A stretch of 31,820 nt of DNA from Penium margaritaceum. Its lineage: Eukaryota > Streptophyta > Zygnematophyceae > Desmidiales > Peniaceae. This document shows positions 21,601 through 31,820 of this stretch, piece by piece. The position numbers and the translations under genes are program-made. How positions within the stretch are numbered: position 1 is the stretch's first letter; each line of letters begins with the position of its first letter. A model generated the notes under the pieces. It was not told the DNA's origin. It saw only the letters and a list, made by a program, of their open reading frames with translations, and did not search any database. Where the stretch lies: NCBI GenBank assembly GCA_023375785.1, contig SZWC01006682.1:88884-120703 (forward strand), in the 5' to 3' direction.

Positions 21601-24600
21601 ACTTTTCCCTTCACAACAACATGATGATGATTTCCCTTAGAGTGACGCGAGAAGGAAAATCCCCCAAACGGGATTTAGATGTCATCATGTGAACCATTGA
21701 CAAAACCTCCATGTAGGACCTTTAAACGCAACATATTACAAGTATGGTATCCATACGTATCCTAAGTGTTATCCTCTTTCAATTGAGTCACATCGTCGTA
21801 CAACCAAAAGGTTTTATTTATACAAATAAAATTGTGTTGACACTATGTTTTTAATATTCGGATATGGTTTAAATGTTGGTTTCCTATCTTTCAACATCTT
21901 TCACATGATGTTTTCCCATGGTCCTAAAAAACCAAAGACACACCAGTGGATGTATAGTTTTTAGTTTATAATGACACATAACACACTTTAAACGTTGTGG
22001 ATTTTCATACATACCATCAATGTTGCTAAAGAACTTATAGTGTCAGATATGAATGGCCACAATGCCAGGATATCAGGGTTTTGAGTCTCCTAGATCAAAA
22101 GAACTAAAAAATTATGAAACAAAGGTAGTCAATACTACGATATTAGATCCTTGGTTTTCTACACCAAAAGTCACCTTCTGTTAGTAGTATGATTTTAAGC
22201 ATTGTATCCCTATGAGTAATTGTCATAGGAAATCTTATGATCATGAGAATAATGAGCCTAGTCCATGATTGAGAAGCTTTGTTTATATTTGTTGATTCTC
22301 TTGTGGTTCCATGTTTTCATGCAAATTGTTCATCAGATGCCGAATTCTAGAGGAACGAGAATGGTGAGTAATTTGGTTGGGCAAATAAAACTTTTAAATA
22401 TTGCTTAGGCTTTTTGCTATATAGTAGGCATGCAAAACCAAAGGCCTTCAAAACAGCGCCATTGCTCACCTCTTTTATACACAATTCTAGGCTTCAAAAA
22501 GTACACCAATCACATATCACCAAGTCAAGGACCTAGTTCAATGATTCATAGAACCGATAAGGAATCCAAAAAGTACCAATCGTTTGACAATTCATGTGGT
22601 GATTTTATTTGCACTTCACATGTGGCATAATGTGGTATGCTGATTGATTTGGAGTGAATGTGATATTTATAGCTCAAGATAAACTCTTATATTTTTTGCA
22701 AATGTGGGTATGTGAATTTGACATGCGCGCCAGTCTTTTGCAATGATTATAGGTATTTAAATATGAAGGTTTGACATTACTCGAATGTTTCAAGCAACTT
22801 TCACTATTACTTAGTGTGTGTCTAGCAATGGTTTCATTATAATGCTTTTTGCAATATGGAATCACTACGCCTAAACCCCTTGCATGCATTTGAGAATGGA
22901 TACAAGTATATTAGCTTGTGTAGAAGAGAGATTATGAATCAACAACGGTGGTTTTCATCATCGAAAGATGCATCATATGTAAGCCTACTATTTTGTTTTG
23001 ACAACAGGTATCTCATACGGAACATTGTGCAAACACACCACTAGTGACTACTTTGAGGCGCTTTTGTATAACACCAAAGCCTCCTTTAAGAAATCTACCA
23101 TTTCCTGTTCAATCACCGTATTTTTCGTAGATAAAAATTTCGTTTCACCTAAAGGTGTTTTTGGTACTTGAAAACATGTTTGGAGACTAATCACTATATT
23201 TGTCAAATGGCAACTTCCTACACACAATCAGCATTGGGCCTTTAAGGAGCCTGAACCTAAATGAATCCAACAAATGCCATGTGCTTAGCAAGAGATTGTC
23301 AGAAATGATTTTGATGATGTTATTTTAGGCAAAAATTCATGGATGGAAAACCATTTTATCACTTAATCATGGAGGATGATACATTTTAGCTAGAAGATTG
23401 CAAATTGATTTGGGTGAGTGAAGAGGGAACGTTTCTTTTCAACCACGTTGATGTTCAACATGTTTAGATTGAGCATTGTCAGGTTTCATTGTCATCATGT
23501 AAACAACAAAGTCACCATAAAAGTGGAAAATTGGTTTTGAAAACAACCATGAAGGCTATAAGAAGCAAAATGTTTCCAACCCGATAACTTGATGTCAGAA
23601 TGAGTTGGTTGTGAAAAGTCTCCAACAAGGTAAATGAATTTATCCCATAACTTCGTTGGGAAAAGTTAAAATTGACATCAAGTATTGCATAAATATTACG
23701 TGGCCTCCATGACAACCTATAACGACCAGTGGTAATTGCCATTGATGAGCTAGAGTGCAAAAACTCCACGTAGTAGATGTTCGAACCGAAATGAGGGTTG
23801 TAGGGTTTAAAGAAAATTATCTCCTTTTTGGTGAAAAGGACGTATATGTTGCAAAATTTCAAGAAATTCATAGAAGCTTGCATGTCAAAGTATTTGAGTT
23901 TGTGAAAATGGTGCAATCGTATGTTTCATTCTGTTGAGGTCCTCACTAATCCACCAGTAATATTTATAGAGGAAATTGCATGATTGGTTTTTTAATGGTT
24001 CTTTTGGTTAAGACAACAAAGATTATCTCATAAGATAGGCAAGGTTTATGTACCACAATAATGAGGGAAAAAATCAAGATTACAATAAATTGCAAAACAT
24101 GCCATAAAACCACCTCAACCCAAACCAGAGGTAAGCGTTCTTAAATTGTACAAGCAAAGTTACAAATCACATCATGTTGAAAACCTTTCATGAAGATAAA
24201 AAATGATGTAAATTCTAAGAAGGACGCAAAAAACAACAAAAAACAATGTCTCATAATCATAACATTTTTATTTTGATATCTGTTCTAATTTAAAATCATT
24301 CAAAGAAAGGTTAAAACAATTTTATGCCTATTTATTTTTTTAAAAAACTTAAATTTCGACCTTATCCCAATTTCATGAAATCAGCATATGTTAAGAAATT
24401 TTCTATATGCCATCAAAGTAAATGTTATGTTATTGATAGGACTGTTGAGTTACAAAATTATTAAGGTTCCTTTTGATAGTAGGGAAAAGAATTTTATGCA
24501 AGATTCAGTTACATCGTAGTTTTTTGTGTTGTAATTGTATTTTACAGAAAGGAGATTCAGTTTTAATTTTATCCATTATCTTTTTTTTCATTATTGCTTT

Positions 24601-25090
24601 CATTTATTTTTAATCACCAGTCCATTTATATGAAGTTTTTTTCCATATCAGAAGCCCATTTTTAGAATGTTAAGTATCGTTTGCCACATTATTTAATTCT
24701 TAGTTTCCAATCACCCTATTTCCGTTGGCTCTATCCTGGTCATACTTCAAAGAAGGTTTTGTTTTGTGCTTAATTTTCGCTAGAATGATCGGACGTTCCA
24801 GTTTCCAAATAGATAATTGCCACACTCTAGAATGAATGACGGTTGCTGATCAATATGGATACAAAAGCTTGACGGCGGTTAGTTTCTGATGGGATGTTTG
24901 GAAACATTGCCAAGGGAGAAAAATACCCTCATCATTTTTTGTTTGGGCACTTTTGCACGACGCCATGGCGGCCTCGAGTCTGTGGGGAGCCTGATAAGCG
25001 TTAACCTTATTAAAAAAAATGACACTCGAAGCGCAGTCATCGCGATATCATCATTACAAAAATCTCCGTTGCAAATCATTGCAATCATTA
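18661..25090. other. AT-rich stretch without a supportable gene
   Basis: No recognisable gene or RNA. The longest frames are 19680-20021 and 20047-20253 on the plus strand and 23512-23916 on the minus strand. They have ordinary AT-driven compositions and no motif I recognise. Around 23315-23345 the plus strand reads FDDVILGKNSWMENHF, faintly like a Gypsy protease-RT linker, but stops follow at once. 21180-21370 is locally less AT-rich, with short inverted words (GATTGAG, CTCAATC). The stretch is probably eroded transposon DNA. Confidence 0.5.
20615..20815 (-). repeat. Two-copy imperfect tandem duplication, about 105 bp
   Basis: On the minus strand, the sequence from GTATCAAGGAGTATATTTC to CTTGCTCCC is echoed about 105 bp further on by GTGCATCAGGGTTTGTATC to GGACCCC. 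Shared inner words include TCCTAAA, TTTCATC/CTTCATG and TGTATAC/TGTATGT. The copies are well diverged. Confidence 0.35.
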
Positions 25091-25565
25091 CACCCGTCGA
25101 TAGGACAAATCGGACCGGAATCGTATGAAGTCAGCACCTCTGGGTCGGGTCGTGACACGTGCGAATCAGATTTGTGAAAACAATCCTGAAAATTTCCGTA
25201 ACCCGACATCGGTCGCCGATCGGATACCCCTGGAAACGGAGTCGACGAGCGAAGAGCGACCGACGATCCGGGACAGGATCGTACACCGATAGCCGATAAA
25301 AACGATGGATCGATAAACGATTCACTGATGTACGTCCGATGTACATCGATTGTCGATGTCGTCGTCGACATCGAAAGTCGATGTACGTCGGACGTCCATC
25401 GACAGGCGATGACTTCGACAATCGATGTAGATCGACTGTCAATCGGTCGTCGATGTACCGTTCGACATCGGTCGCCGATACATCGGCAATCGATGTACGA
25501 TCAACTTCAGTGAATAGCTTGGCTCCATCATATTCACTTGAATAATCGACAATGTTAATCGGCAC
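25091..25565. repeat. CpG-rich patch of repeated CGAT/TCGA words
   Basis: An island of CG dinucleotides in AT-rich surroundings, made of recurring words such as CGATGTAC, ATCGATGT, GACATCGG and GTCGATG in both orientations. CGACATCGGTCGCCGAT occurs twice as a direct repeat (25204-25220 and 25463-25479). Frames are open on both strands here only because the composition lacks stops; their translations are Arg/Asp/Ser-rich and not a known protein. Confidence 0.6.
25327..25402. repeat. Long near-perfect palindrome
   Basis: The left arm (25327-25362, TGATGTACGTCCGATGTACA ...) and the right arm (25364-25402) are reverse complements with only a few mismatches, centred at about 25363 (TCGATGTCG-T-CGACATCGA). 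It could extrude a cruciform or give a hairpin RNA. Confidence 0.65.
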
Positions 25566-25688
25566 TGGTCAGCGAGAGACGCGATCGACACCTTGAGCAA
25601 AGCACTAAAAGAACTTGAGAGCGAACGAACCCTGAGAGCGAGTTCGATAGGACAAAATGTATTCCGCACCTTGCACCGGTCTCGCCTA

Positions 25689-25728
25689 CATGTTGCAGTC
25701 TCTTTAAAGACCAAGAGACTGCCACATG
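25689..25728. repeat. Hairpin overlapping a transposon target site
   Basis: CATGTTGCAGTCTC (25689-25702) and GAGACTGCCACATG (25715-25728) are inverted with one mismatch and a 12-base loop. The right arm overlaps the left copy of the 9-bp target duplication of the adjoining element. Confidence 0.6.
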
Positions 25729-25732
25729 CAGA
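25724..25732. repeat. Left target-site duplication ACATGCAGA
   Basis: Exact 9-bp match to 28197-28205, directly abutting the left terminal inverted repeat. Confidence 0.85.
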
Positions 25733-26140
25733 CAGCGAAGTCCTAATCCGCGTCAGGTTTTCGCGACCAAGTGTAAAAACGCAACTTCTAACTATGGCGA
25801 CTTAAGCCACGTCACCATTCGGAATGGGCTCACGGCCAAGTCCTCGGAGGCGTGGATTAGAACTTTTGCTATAGAAATCCAACTCCGCAAACCCGGCGAG
25901 CCATACAATAAAAAACAAGGGGAGTTGAGCTTGCGAACCTGACAGTTTGCAATAGAGTTCTCGCCTTGAAGAATACCCTCTACGAAGAGAAGAAAAAAAC
26001 TACGCACTGCCGTTCAACGATCAGAAAGCATCTGAATGAGCCGCGCCAGGGGGCCTTACAACTGAGGTCCAGAATAGCCTTTCAAAAAACTACTAGACAA
26101 ACCCAATATAGCGAAAAACACATCAAAATCTGAAGCAACC
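25733..26140 (+). repeat. Left terminal inverted repeat of the Mutator-like element
   Basis: Pairs with 27785-28196 in reverse orientation. Shared words include AACTATGGCGACTTAAGCC, GGAATGGGCTCAC, GTTTGCAATAGA, GAATACCCTCTACGAA and GGTCCAGAATAGC. The identity is strongest at the outer end and fades after about 26140. Confidence 0.85.
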
Positions 26141-26487
26141 ATATTTAAAAAAAGGATCAATATTTATTGAAATAAGAGAAAAAGGTACATATAATCTTTG
26201 TTTTTCTATACCTATTGTGTGAATTATTTTCTAACCAATGTGTATTTGATTAAAACTACAAAACCTACAATAATTGTAATTGTTAAAGGCATACAAACTT
26301 GTGAAAAATACTTTTATCATCATTCAGGGTTTAAATGAAATTCATTTTATGTATGAAAACACAAAATCAGGATTTAATTCATTACATCAGTTTAAAATGA
26401 AATAAATAAATGCAATTAAGGAGATTTTGAACTGAAGATGATGAAATGAAAATTTGAGACAATTTTGGAGTGAAGTAAAATAATTTT

Positions 26488-27130
26488 CTACATCCATATA
26501 CAAATCTATATCTACATCTACATCCATATCCATATCTATGTGTATATCTATATCCATATCTATATCTATATCTATATCTATATCTATATCTATATCTATA
26601 NNNNNNNNNNNNNNNNNNNNNNNNNNNNNNNNNNNNNNNNNNNNNNNNNNNNNNNNNNNNNNNNNNNNNNNNNNNNNNNNNNNNNNNNNNNNNNNNNNNN
26701 NNNNNNNNNNNNNNNNNNNNNNNNNNNNNNNNNNNNNNNNNNNNNNNNNNNNNNNNNNNNNNNNNNNNNNNNNNNNNNNNNNNNNNNNNNNNNNNNNNNN
26801 NNNNNNNNNNNNNNNNNNNNTATATCTATATCTATATCTATATCTATGTCTATATCTATATCTATATCTATATCTATATCTATATCTATATCTATATCTA
26901 TATCTATATCTATATCTATATCTATATCTATATCTATATCTATATCTATATATACATGTATATCTATACCTATATCTATATCTATATGTATATAGATTTA
27001 CATATCTATAAAAATATTTATATTTACTATACATCTATATCTAAATCTATAGCTAAATATTTTTCTATATATATGTATATTTCTATGTTTATTTCTATAT
27101 CTATATTCATGTCCATATCTACATCTACAA
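26488..27130. repeat. TATATC-type hexanucleotide microsatellite
   Basis: Pure (TATATC)n near the gap (about 26560-26600 and 26821-26948), grading outward into variants TACATC, CATATC and TATGTC. Long apparent frames over it translate only to YR, IS or IY dipeptide repeats and are not genes. Confidence 0.95.
26601..26820. other. Assembly gap (220 N)
   Basis: Run of unknown bases inside the hexanucleotide array. The true length of the array is unknown. Confidence 1.
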
Positions 27131-27784
27131 CATACGATATTTATATAATATAGATAAAGATATCTACATGGTTATATACATGGATGAAGGTATTGTCAAA
27201 AATAGACATTAATTTATATGTACATATGATTTTGAATATAAATATTGAAACATACTCTAAATGTGTTGGAAAAACTCGATTTTTCATGGATTAATCTCAT
27301 GATGTCAATCATAAGTATGTTATCATTATTACTCTTTAAGAAACGAATGCATCTTTTTCACTTCATTCACCCATTTAATAATGGTTCAATCCACATATTT
27401 TCCATCTTTTAGTACTTGGTGAGGATAGATGAAGAAATCATGTTGAAATATTTCATATTCATTCTATTGAATGAAATGAGAGAGCAATCGACTTTGACAA
27501 ATCCAAGAACAAATTCGTTCTTTTTGGATTCATTTGCTATTATTTGGAATTTTGAATGTCATATTCATTGCAAAATTTCGTAGAATATATTCATATCATT
27601 CGATTTAAAACTGGTTTCATGAATTCCATCCTTTTGTCTATGTTAAAAGAAAATCTAATATATTCGAACTATGCATGATGATTCAAAATTATGATAAAAG
27701 TTGTTATGTATTTAAATGTTTTTACTTTATTATAAAATATTCACCAATGTCTTCGGTTCAAATGTACTTTTCATCGTGTTTTGG

Positions 27785-28196
27785 ATAATTTTTGCGTCAG
27801 ATTTAGATCTGTGTTTCGCGAAATTGCTTTTGTCTTGTCGTTTTTTGAAATGCTATTCTGGACCACATTTGTAGGGCGGCCTGGCGCGGCCATGCTGTTG
27901 CTTTCTGACTGATGAACGGCAGTTCATAGTTCTTTTCTTCTGTTCGTAGAGGGTATTCTTTAGGGTAAGAAATCTATTGCAAACCGTCAAGTTCGCATGC
28001 TAAACCCTCCTTGCTATTTACTCTATTCCTCGCTTGGTTTGCAGAGTTGGATTTCTCTAGCAAAAGATCCAATCCACGTCTCCGAGGACTCGGCTGTGAG
28101 CCCATTCCGACTGGTGACGCGGCTTAAGTCGCCATAGTTAGAAGACGCGTTTCTACACTTGGTTGCGGTACCCTGACGCGGATTAGGACTTCGCTG
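27785..28196 (-). repeat. Right terminal inverted repeat of the Mutator-like element
   Basis: Reverse complement of the left repeat, with scattered mismatches and small indels. The outermost 25 bases are identical between the two arms. The right arm ends CTTCGCTG at 28196 and is followed at once by the second ACATGCAGA. Confidence 0.85.
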
Positions 28197-28205
28197 ACAT
28201 GCAGA
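28197..28205. repeat. Right target-site duplication ACATGCAGA
   Basis: Exact 9-bp match to 25724-25732, directly abutting the right terminal inverted repeat. Confidence 0.85.
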
Positions 28206-28423
28206 CGAGACGGGTGTAGTTGATACACGATTCGTGTTCAGGTGTTCATGTGAGGTGCGATCGTTTCATCATAATTGTGCTAAGCAATGTCGGAGTTTTG
28301 TAATTTTGGGTCGTGCTTGCCTTTCGAACAAGTCAATCCACATGTTCGATAGTGTAGACCTATCCATTCTTCGGCCAACCTTGACGTGCCAAGTGTCGCT
28401 GCAATTCTGCCCACCGAACAATC

Positions 28424-28451
28424 GCAGTTCGCAGTTCGCAGTTCGCAGTTC
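28424..28451. repeat. Four tandem copies of the heptamer GCAGTTC
   Basis: Four exact head-to-tail 7-bp units, followed by a partial variant GAAGTTC and GTTCGAAG. A heptamer does not disturb the frame like a codon repeat would, and no coding context is evident. Confidence 0.8.
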
Positions 28452-28522
28452 GAAGTTCGCTCGTTCGAAGTCCTGAACATTCAACATACGCGGAAATTTG
28501 TAGGACACGAACCATTCAAGGC

Positions 28523-28553
28523 GGGGGAGGGAGAAGGGTTGAGGGGGTGGGGG
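28523..28553 (+). other. Potential G-quadruplex
   Basis: Five G-runs of three to five bases with loops of one to four (GGGGGAGGGAGAAGGG, then GGGGGTGGGGG). This satisfies the usual G3+N1-7 rule on the plus strand. Confidence 0.6.
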
Positions 28554-28825
28554 TAAAAACCTGACCAAGTTGGCATCCAATTTGTCCCCGATAAAAAAGG
28601 TGGCCTTCAAAGAGTAAATTGTACCTTAGAGATCACAAAATGTAATTTTATTCAATGATACATCTTTTTATAGAAAACTGTTCATGTTGTGGATCATTCC
28701 CAACTGATATGAGTCTGTTTATGACGTGTTTTTTCATTTATTTGACAATTATGTGTAAAGGGTTGACAAACTTCTCTAAATAAATATCAATAAGTCATAA
28801 TTTACTTCCTCGTGCCCTTGTTCAT

Positions 28826-29110
28826 TCCCACCATCATCGTCATTGTTATTTTCTAACACCATCATCATCGTAGTCGTCCTCATCATCATTATTGACATCG
28901 TCCTACGTTTCATCCTTATCATCTTATACGTCGTTTTCATCAACACCATCATTTTCTTTAATTTCTTCATTCCTTCCTTTTTTCATCCAACTATTATATA
29001 CATTAATTCCTTGACTCTGACATTCAATCATCCACTCATTCAATCACTCAATCATAAATTGATCCACTTGTTCCTTCATTCTTTAATTCTTTCTTTCATT
29101 CTTTCATATA
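28826..29110. repeat. Degenerate CAT/ATC then CATTC microsatellites
   Basis: CATCATCAT-type trinucleotides fill about 28826-28950 and pass into CATTC/ATTC words to about 29110. The apparent frames on both strands here are repeat translations (for example runs of Met/Thr or Ile). Confidence 0.7.
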
Positions 29111-29262
29111 AACATAGACATGGCAGTTGATATAAATTTTGGCATGGGCATAGACATTGACATGGTCATACGTATACATGTATGTTAACATAGTCATAGG
29201 CGTAAACATGGACATTAGCGTAGACATAAACATAAACAGACAAAGACATAGAAACTGACATT
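29107..29262. repeat. Degenerate ACATAG-type hexanucleotide array
   Basis: Words such as ACATAG, ACATGG, GCATAG and ATAAAC follow one another at roughly 6-bp spacing with many substitutions. Distinct from both the trinucleotide array before it and the tetranucleotide array after it. Confidence 0.6.
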
Positions 29263-29289
29263 GGAAAATGTTGAAGACGTTGTTTGTTT

Positions 29290-29651
29290 GTTCATTACTT
29301 ACTCTATTAATTTCTTTTTCTCATTCACTCATTCATTTCTTCATTCATTCGTATAATAAACCAATGTATCAATCTATCTATCATCGGACCAATAAAAAGC
29401 AACTCATTCAATCAATCTTTATATCAATCAATCAATCATTCAGTGAACCAACCAACCAAGCCATTAATGAAGAAGTTATTTAATCAAATAAATAATAAAT
29501 CAATGAATAAAATGACCGATCAGCTACTAATTCAATAATTTAGTAACTGAATACATCAATTCATCAATCAATCAAAGGATCAATTAGTTCATCAATGAAT
29601 CTTTCATTCATTCAATTAATCATTCAATCATCAATTAACCGACCAAACAAG

Positions 29652-29703
<52 letters not shown>

Positions 29704-30301
29704 TACTTAATATTTTAATAAATGGTTTGAGCAACTAATCAGTAATTAAATCAACCAACCAATCAATAAACTAATCAAAGAAGAACCCAATCATTGAATG
29801 GTTTAAATAATTGATCAATCAATCAACCAACCATTCAACCAACCAACCAACCAACCAATTAATCAATCAACCAAATCATCAACCAAGAAAGCAATCAATC
29901 AACCAATTTTTTAACCAACCAAGCCATACCAATCAACAAAGGAATCAATCAATTTAGCAATCAATCAACCAACCAACCAAGCAACCAAGCAATCAATCAA
30001 TGAATCAACCAATTAATCAATGAATCATTCACGCAAGCACGCAATCAATCAACCAACCAATCAGTCATTTGATCAATCAATTAGCAACCAACAAACCAAT
30101 CAAACAATCAGTTAATTTATACATCAATCCTTTAGGAAATCAATCAAACAAAAAATCAATGAACCCACCCATCAATCAATCAATCAGTCAATGAGCCAAT
30201 CAATCAATTAATCAACACACCACCCAACCAACTAATCAACCAACCAACCAACAAACCAGTGAATCAATGAATCAATCAATGAATCAATAAATTGAGCAAT
30301 G

Positions 30302-30347
<46 letters not shown>

Positions 30348-31820
30348 CCAACCAACCAACCAATCAATCAATCAATCAATGAATTAATCAATCAGTCAAT
30401 CAAACAATAAATCAACCAACCATGCAGTCAATCAATCAACGAGTCAATCAACCAATCAATCAACCGATGGATCAACCAATCAGTCAATCAATTAATATAC
30501 CAATCAATGTACAATTAAACCAATCAATCAATCAATCAAAAATCAATCAATCAATCAATCAGTCAATCAAACAATTGATCAATCAATCAACCAACCAACC
30601 AACCAACCAACCAACCGACCAACCAACCAACCAATCCATTGATCCATCAACTAATCAATCAAGTAACCAATACTCAATCAATCAGCCAATCAGTCACTAG
30701 CATATCAATCAATCCATGAATCAATGAAACAACGAATCGATCAGTCAATGAGTCAATCAATCAACCATCCAACCAATACATCAAGCACAAAATGAATCAA
30801 CCAACCAACCAATCAATCAATCAATGAGTCAATTGACCAACCAATCAACCAATGGATCCATCTGTCCAACATTTGATTAATCAATCAACAAATCACTCAA
30901 CCATCCAACCAATGAATCAATCAATTAGTCAATGAATAGATCAACCAACCAACAAACCAACCAACCAAACAATCAATCAATCAACCGATTATTCTATCAA
31001 GCAATTAATCAACCAATCAATCAATCAATCGACTAATCAATCAGTCAATGGATCAATCTGTCAATCAATCATTCCATCAATCTTTAAATCAATCAATCTT
31101 TTAAAACAAAATGTCAAGCAATCAACCAGCCAGTCAACCTACCAACGAATTAATCAATGAATCAAGCAATGAATCAGCCAATCAACGAATGTATCAAATG
31201 GTCAATCAAACAACCAGTCATCCAATTAATCAACCAGTCAAACATTAAATCAATCAATCAATCAATCGATCAACCAACCAATCAATCAATCAGTCATTTA
31301 ATCATTCAATGAACCAATCAATCAAACAAACAACTAACCAATCAATCAACCAACCAACCAACCAACCAAGGAATCAATCAATGAGTCAATCAAACAATCT
31401 TTCAGTCAACCAATCAGTGTATCCATTTGTCAATAAATCAATCAACCAACAATCAATCACTCAATCAATGAATTAATAAATGAACCAATCATTAAATAAA
31501 TCGTTCAATTGGTTGATCAATCTACAAACCAACCAACCAAATAACTAATCAATTCATCACTCAATCAATCAATCAATCAATCAATCAATTAATCAATCAA
31601 TCAATCAATGAACACATCGAAAAATTGATTAGTCAATCATTTGATTAATCATACAATCAATCAACCAGCCAGCCAACCAACCAACCATCAATCAAGCAAT
31701 GAATCAATCAATCAACCAACCAACCAATCAATCAAGCAATCAATCATCAATTCAATCGATCAAACAATCATCAATTCAATCAATTCAATCAATCAATCAA
31801 TCAATCAACCAATCAATCAA
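29290..31820. repeat. Kilobase-scale AATC/AACC tetranucleotide array, continuing beyond the window
   Basis: Mostly AATC units with interspersed blocks of AACC and single-base variants (AATG, AGTC, AAGC, ATTC), beginning with ATTC words at about 29290 and becoming dense from about 29400. Register is largely kept through substitutions. Open frames such as 30422-30700 translate to repeating Gln-Ser-Ile-Asn/Gln-Pro-Thr-Asn because twelve bases make four codons; they are not genes. Confidence 0.95.

Larger units (their letters stand above)
25733..28196. mobile_element. Non-autonomous Mutator-like element with ~0.4 kb terminal inverted repeats
   Basis: The element starts CAGCGAAGTCCTAATCCGCG and ends with its exact reverse complement. 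It is flanked by a perfect 9-bp direct repeat ACATGCAGA at 25724-25732 and 28197-28205. Long terminal inverted repeats with a 9-bp target duplication are the hallmark of Mutator-like elements. The interior is AT-rich, holds a TATATC array and an assembly gap, and shows no transposase frame, so movement would depend on an enzyme from elsewhere. The length is 2464 bp including 220 unknown bases. A fold-back-type element is an alternative name for the same structure. Confidence 0.85.

Noticed and set aside
23315..23420. FDDVILGKNSW, like a Gypsy protease-RT linker
   Set aside because: Stops follow directly and no RT motif is found downstream.
26387..27034. Long frames translating to Tyr-Arg or Ile-Ser repeats
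   Set aside because: They are read-through of the TATATC microsatellite and the N gap on both strands.
30422..30700. 92-codon frame rich in Gln, Ser, Ile and Asn
   Set aside because: Direct translation of the 4-bp array; the same pattern appears in all frames of the array.
29365..31820. CRISPR-like repeat array
   Set aside because: Continuous 4-bp microsatellite with no constant repeat/spacer pattern, in eukaryotic DNA.
1..31820. tRNA, rRNA or other structured RNA genes
   Set aside because: No cloverleaf with A/B boxes or rRNA core segment was recognised by eye; a covariance-model search could still find one.

Overview
This window looks like nuclear DNA of a land plant. It holds one intron-containing plant-type F-box/kelch gene. 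The rest is old, mutated transposons (Ty3/Gypsy with a chromodomain, Ty1/Copia, PIF/Harbinger-like and Mutator-like non-autonomous DNA elements) and long simple-sequence arrays. There are no bacterial-style operons. Heavily decayed retroelements plus kilobase-scale tetranucleotide arrays would fit a gene-poor, large genome such as a lycophyte or fern, but that placement is a guess.

Layout. 1-2282 (minus strand): F-box/kelch gene in three visible exons; its 3' part runs off the left edge. 2501-4168, just upstream of its ATG: a cluster of DNA-transposon ends, with two near-identical ~0.7 kb elements tail-to-tail around a shared TAA. 4170-5840: a possible transposase scrap, then AT-rich sequence without genes. 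5842 to about 12.8 kb: a Ty3/Gypsy element on the minus strand with two diverged LTRs, gag, RT, RNase H, integrase and chromodomain relics, all interrupted by stops and frameshifts; the zinc-knuckle/protease block is missing. 12.9-16.8 kb: no supportable gene. 16.85-18.66 kb: a Ty1/Copia relic on the minus strand (gag and RT, with protease and integrase missing). 18.7-25.0 kb: AT-rich, no supportable gene. 25.1-25.56 kb: an unusual CpG-rich patch built of CGAT-type words, with a ~76 bp palindrome. 25733-28196: a 2.46 kb element with ~0.4 kb terminal inverted repeats and a perfect 9-bp target duplication (Mutator-like), whose core is a TATATC-type array containing the assembly gap (26601-26820). 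28.4 kb to the end: a series of degenerate microsatellites, ending in a ~2.4 kb AATC/AACC array that continues past the window.

The only apparently functional gene is the F-box/kelch gene, predicted to be the substrate-recognition subunit of an SCF ubiquitin ligase. Its upstream region has been invaded by DNA elements carrying many copies of a palindromic TCGGAT-type motif. I found no new multi-gene system. The strongest new observations are the structurally complete Mutator-like element, the tail-to-tail Harbinger-like pair, and the unexplained CGAT-rich palindromic patch.
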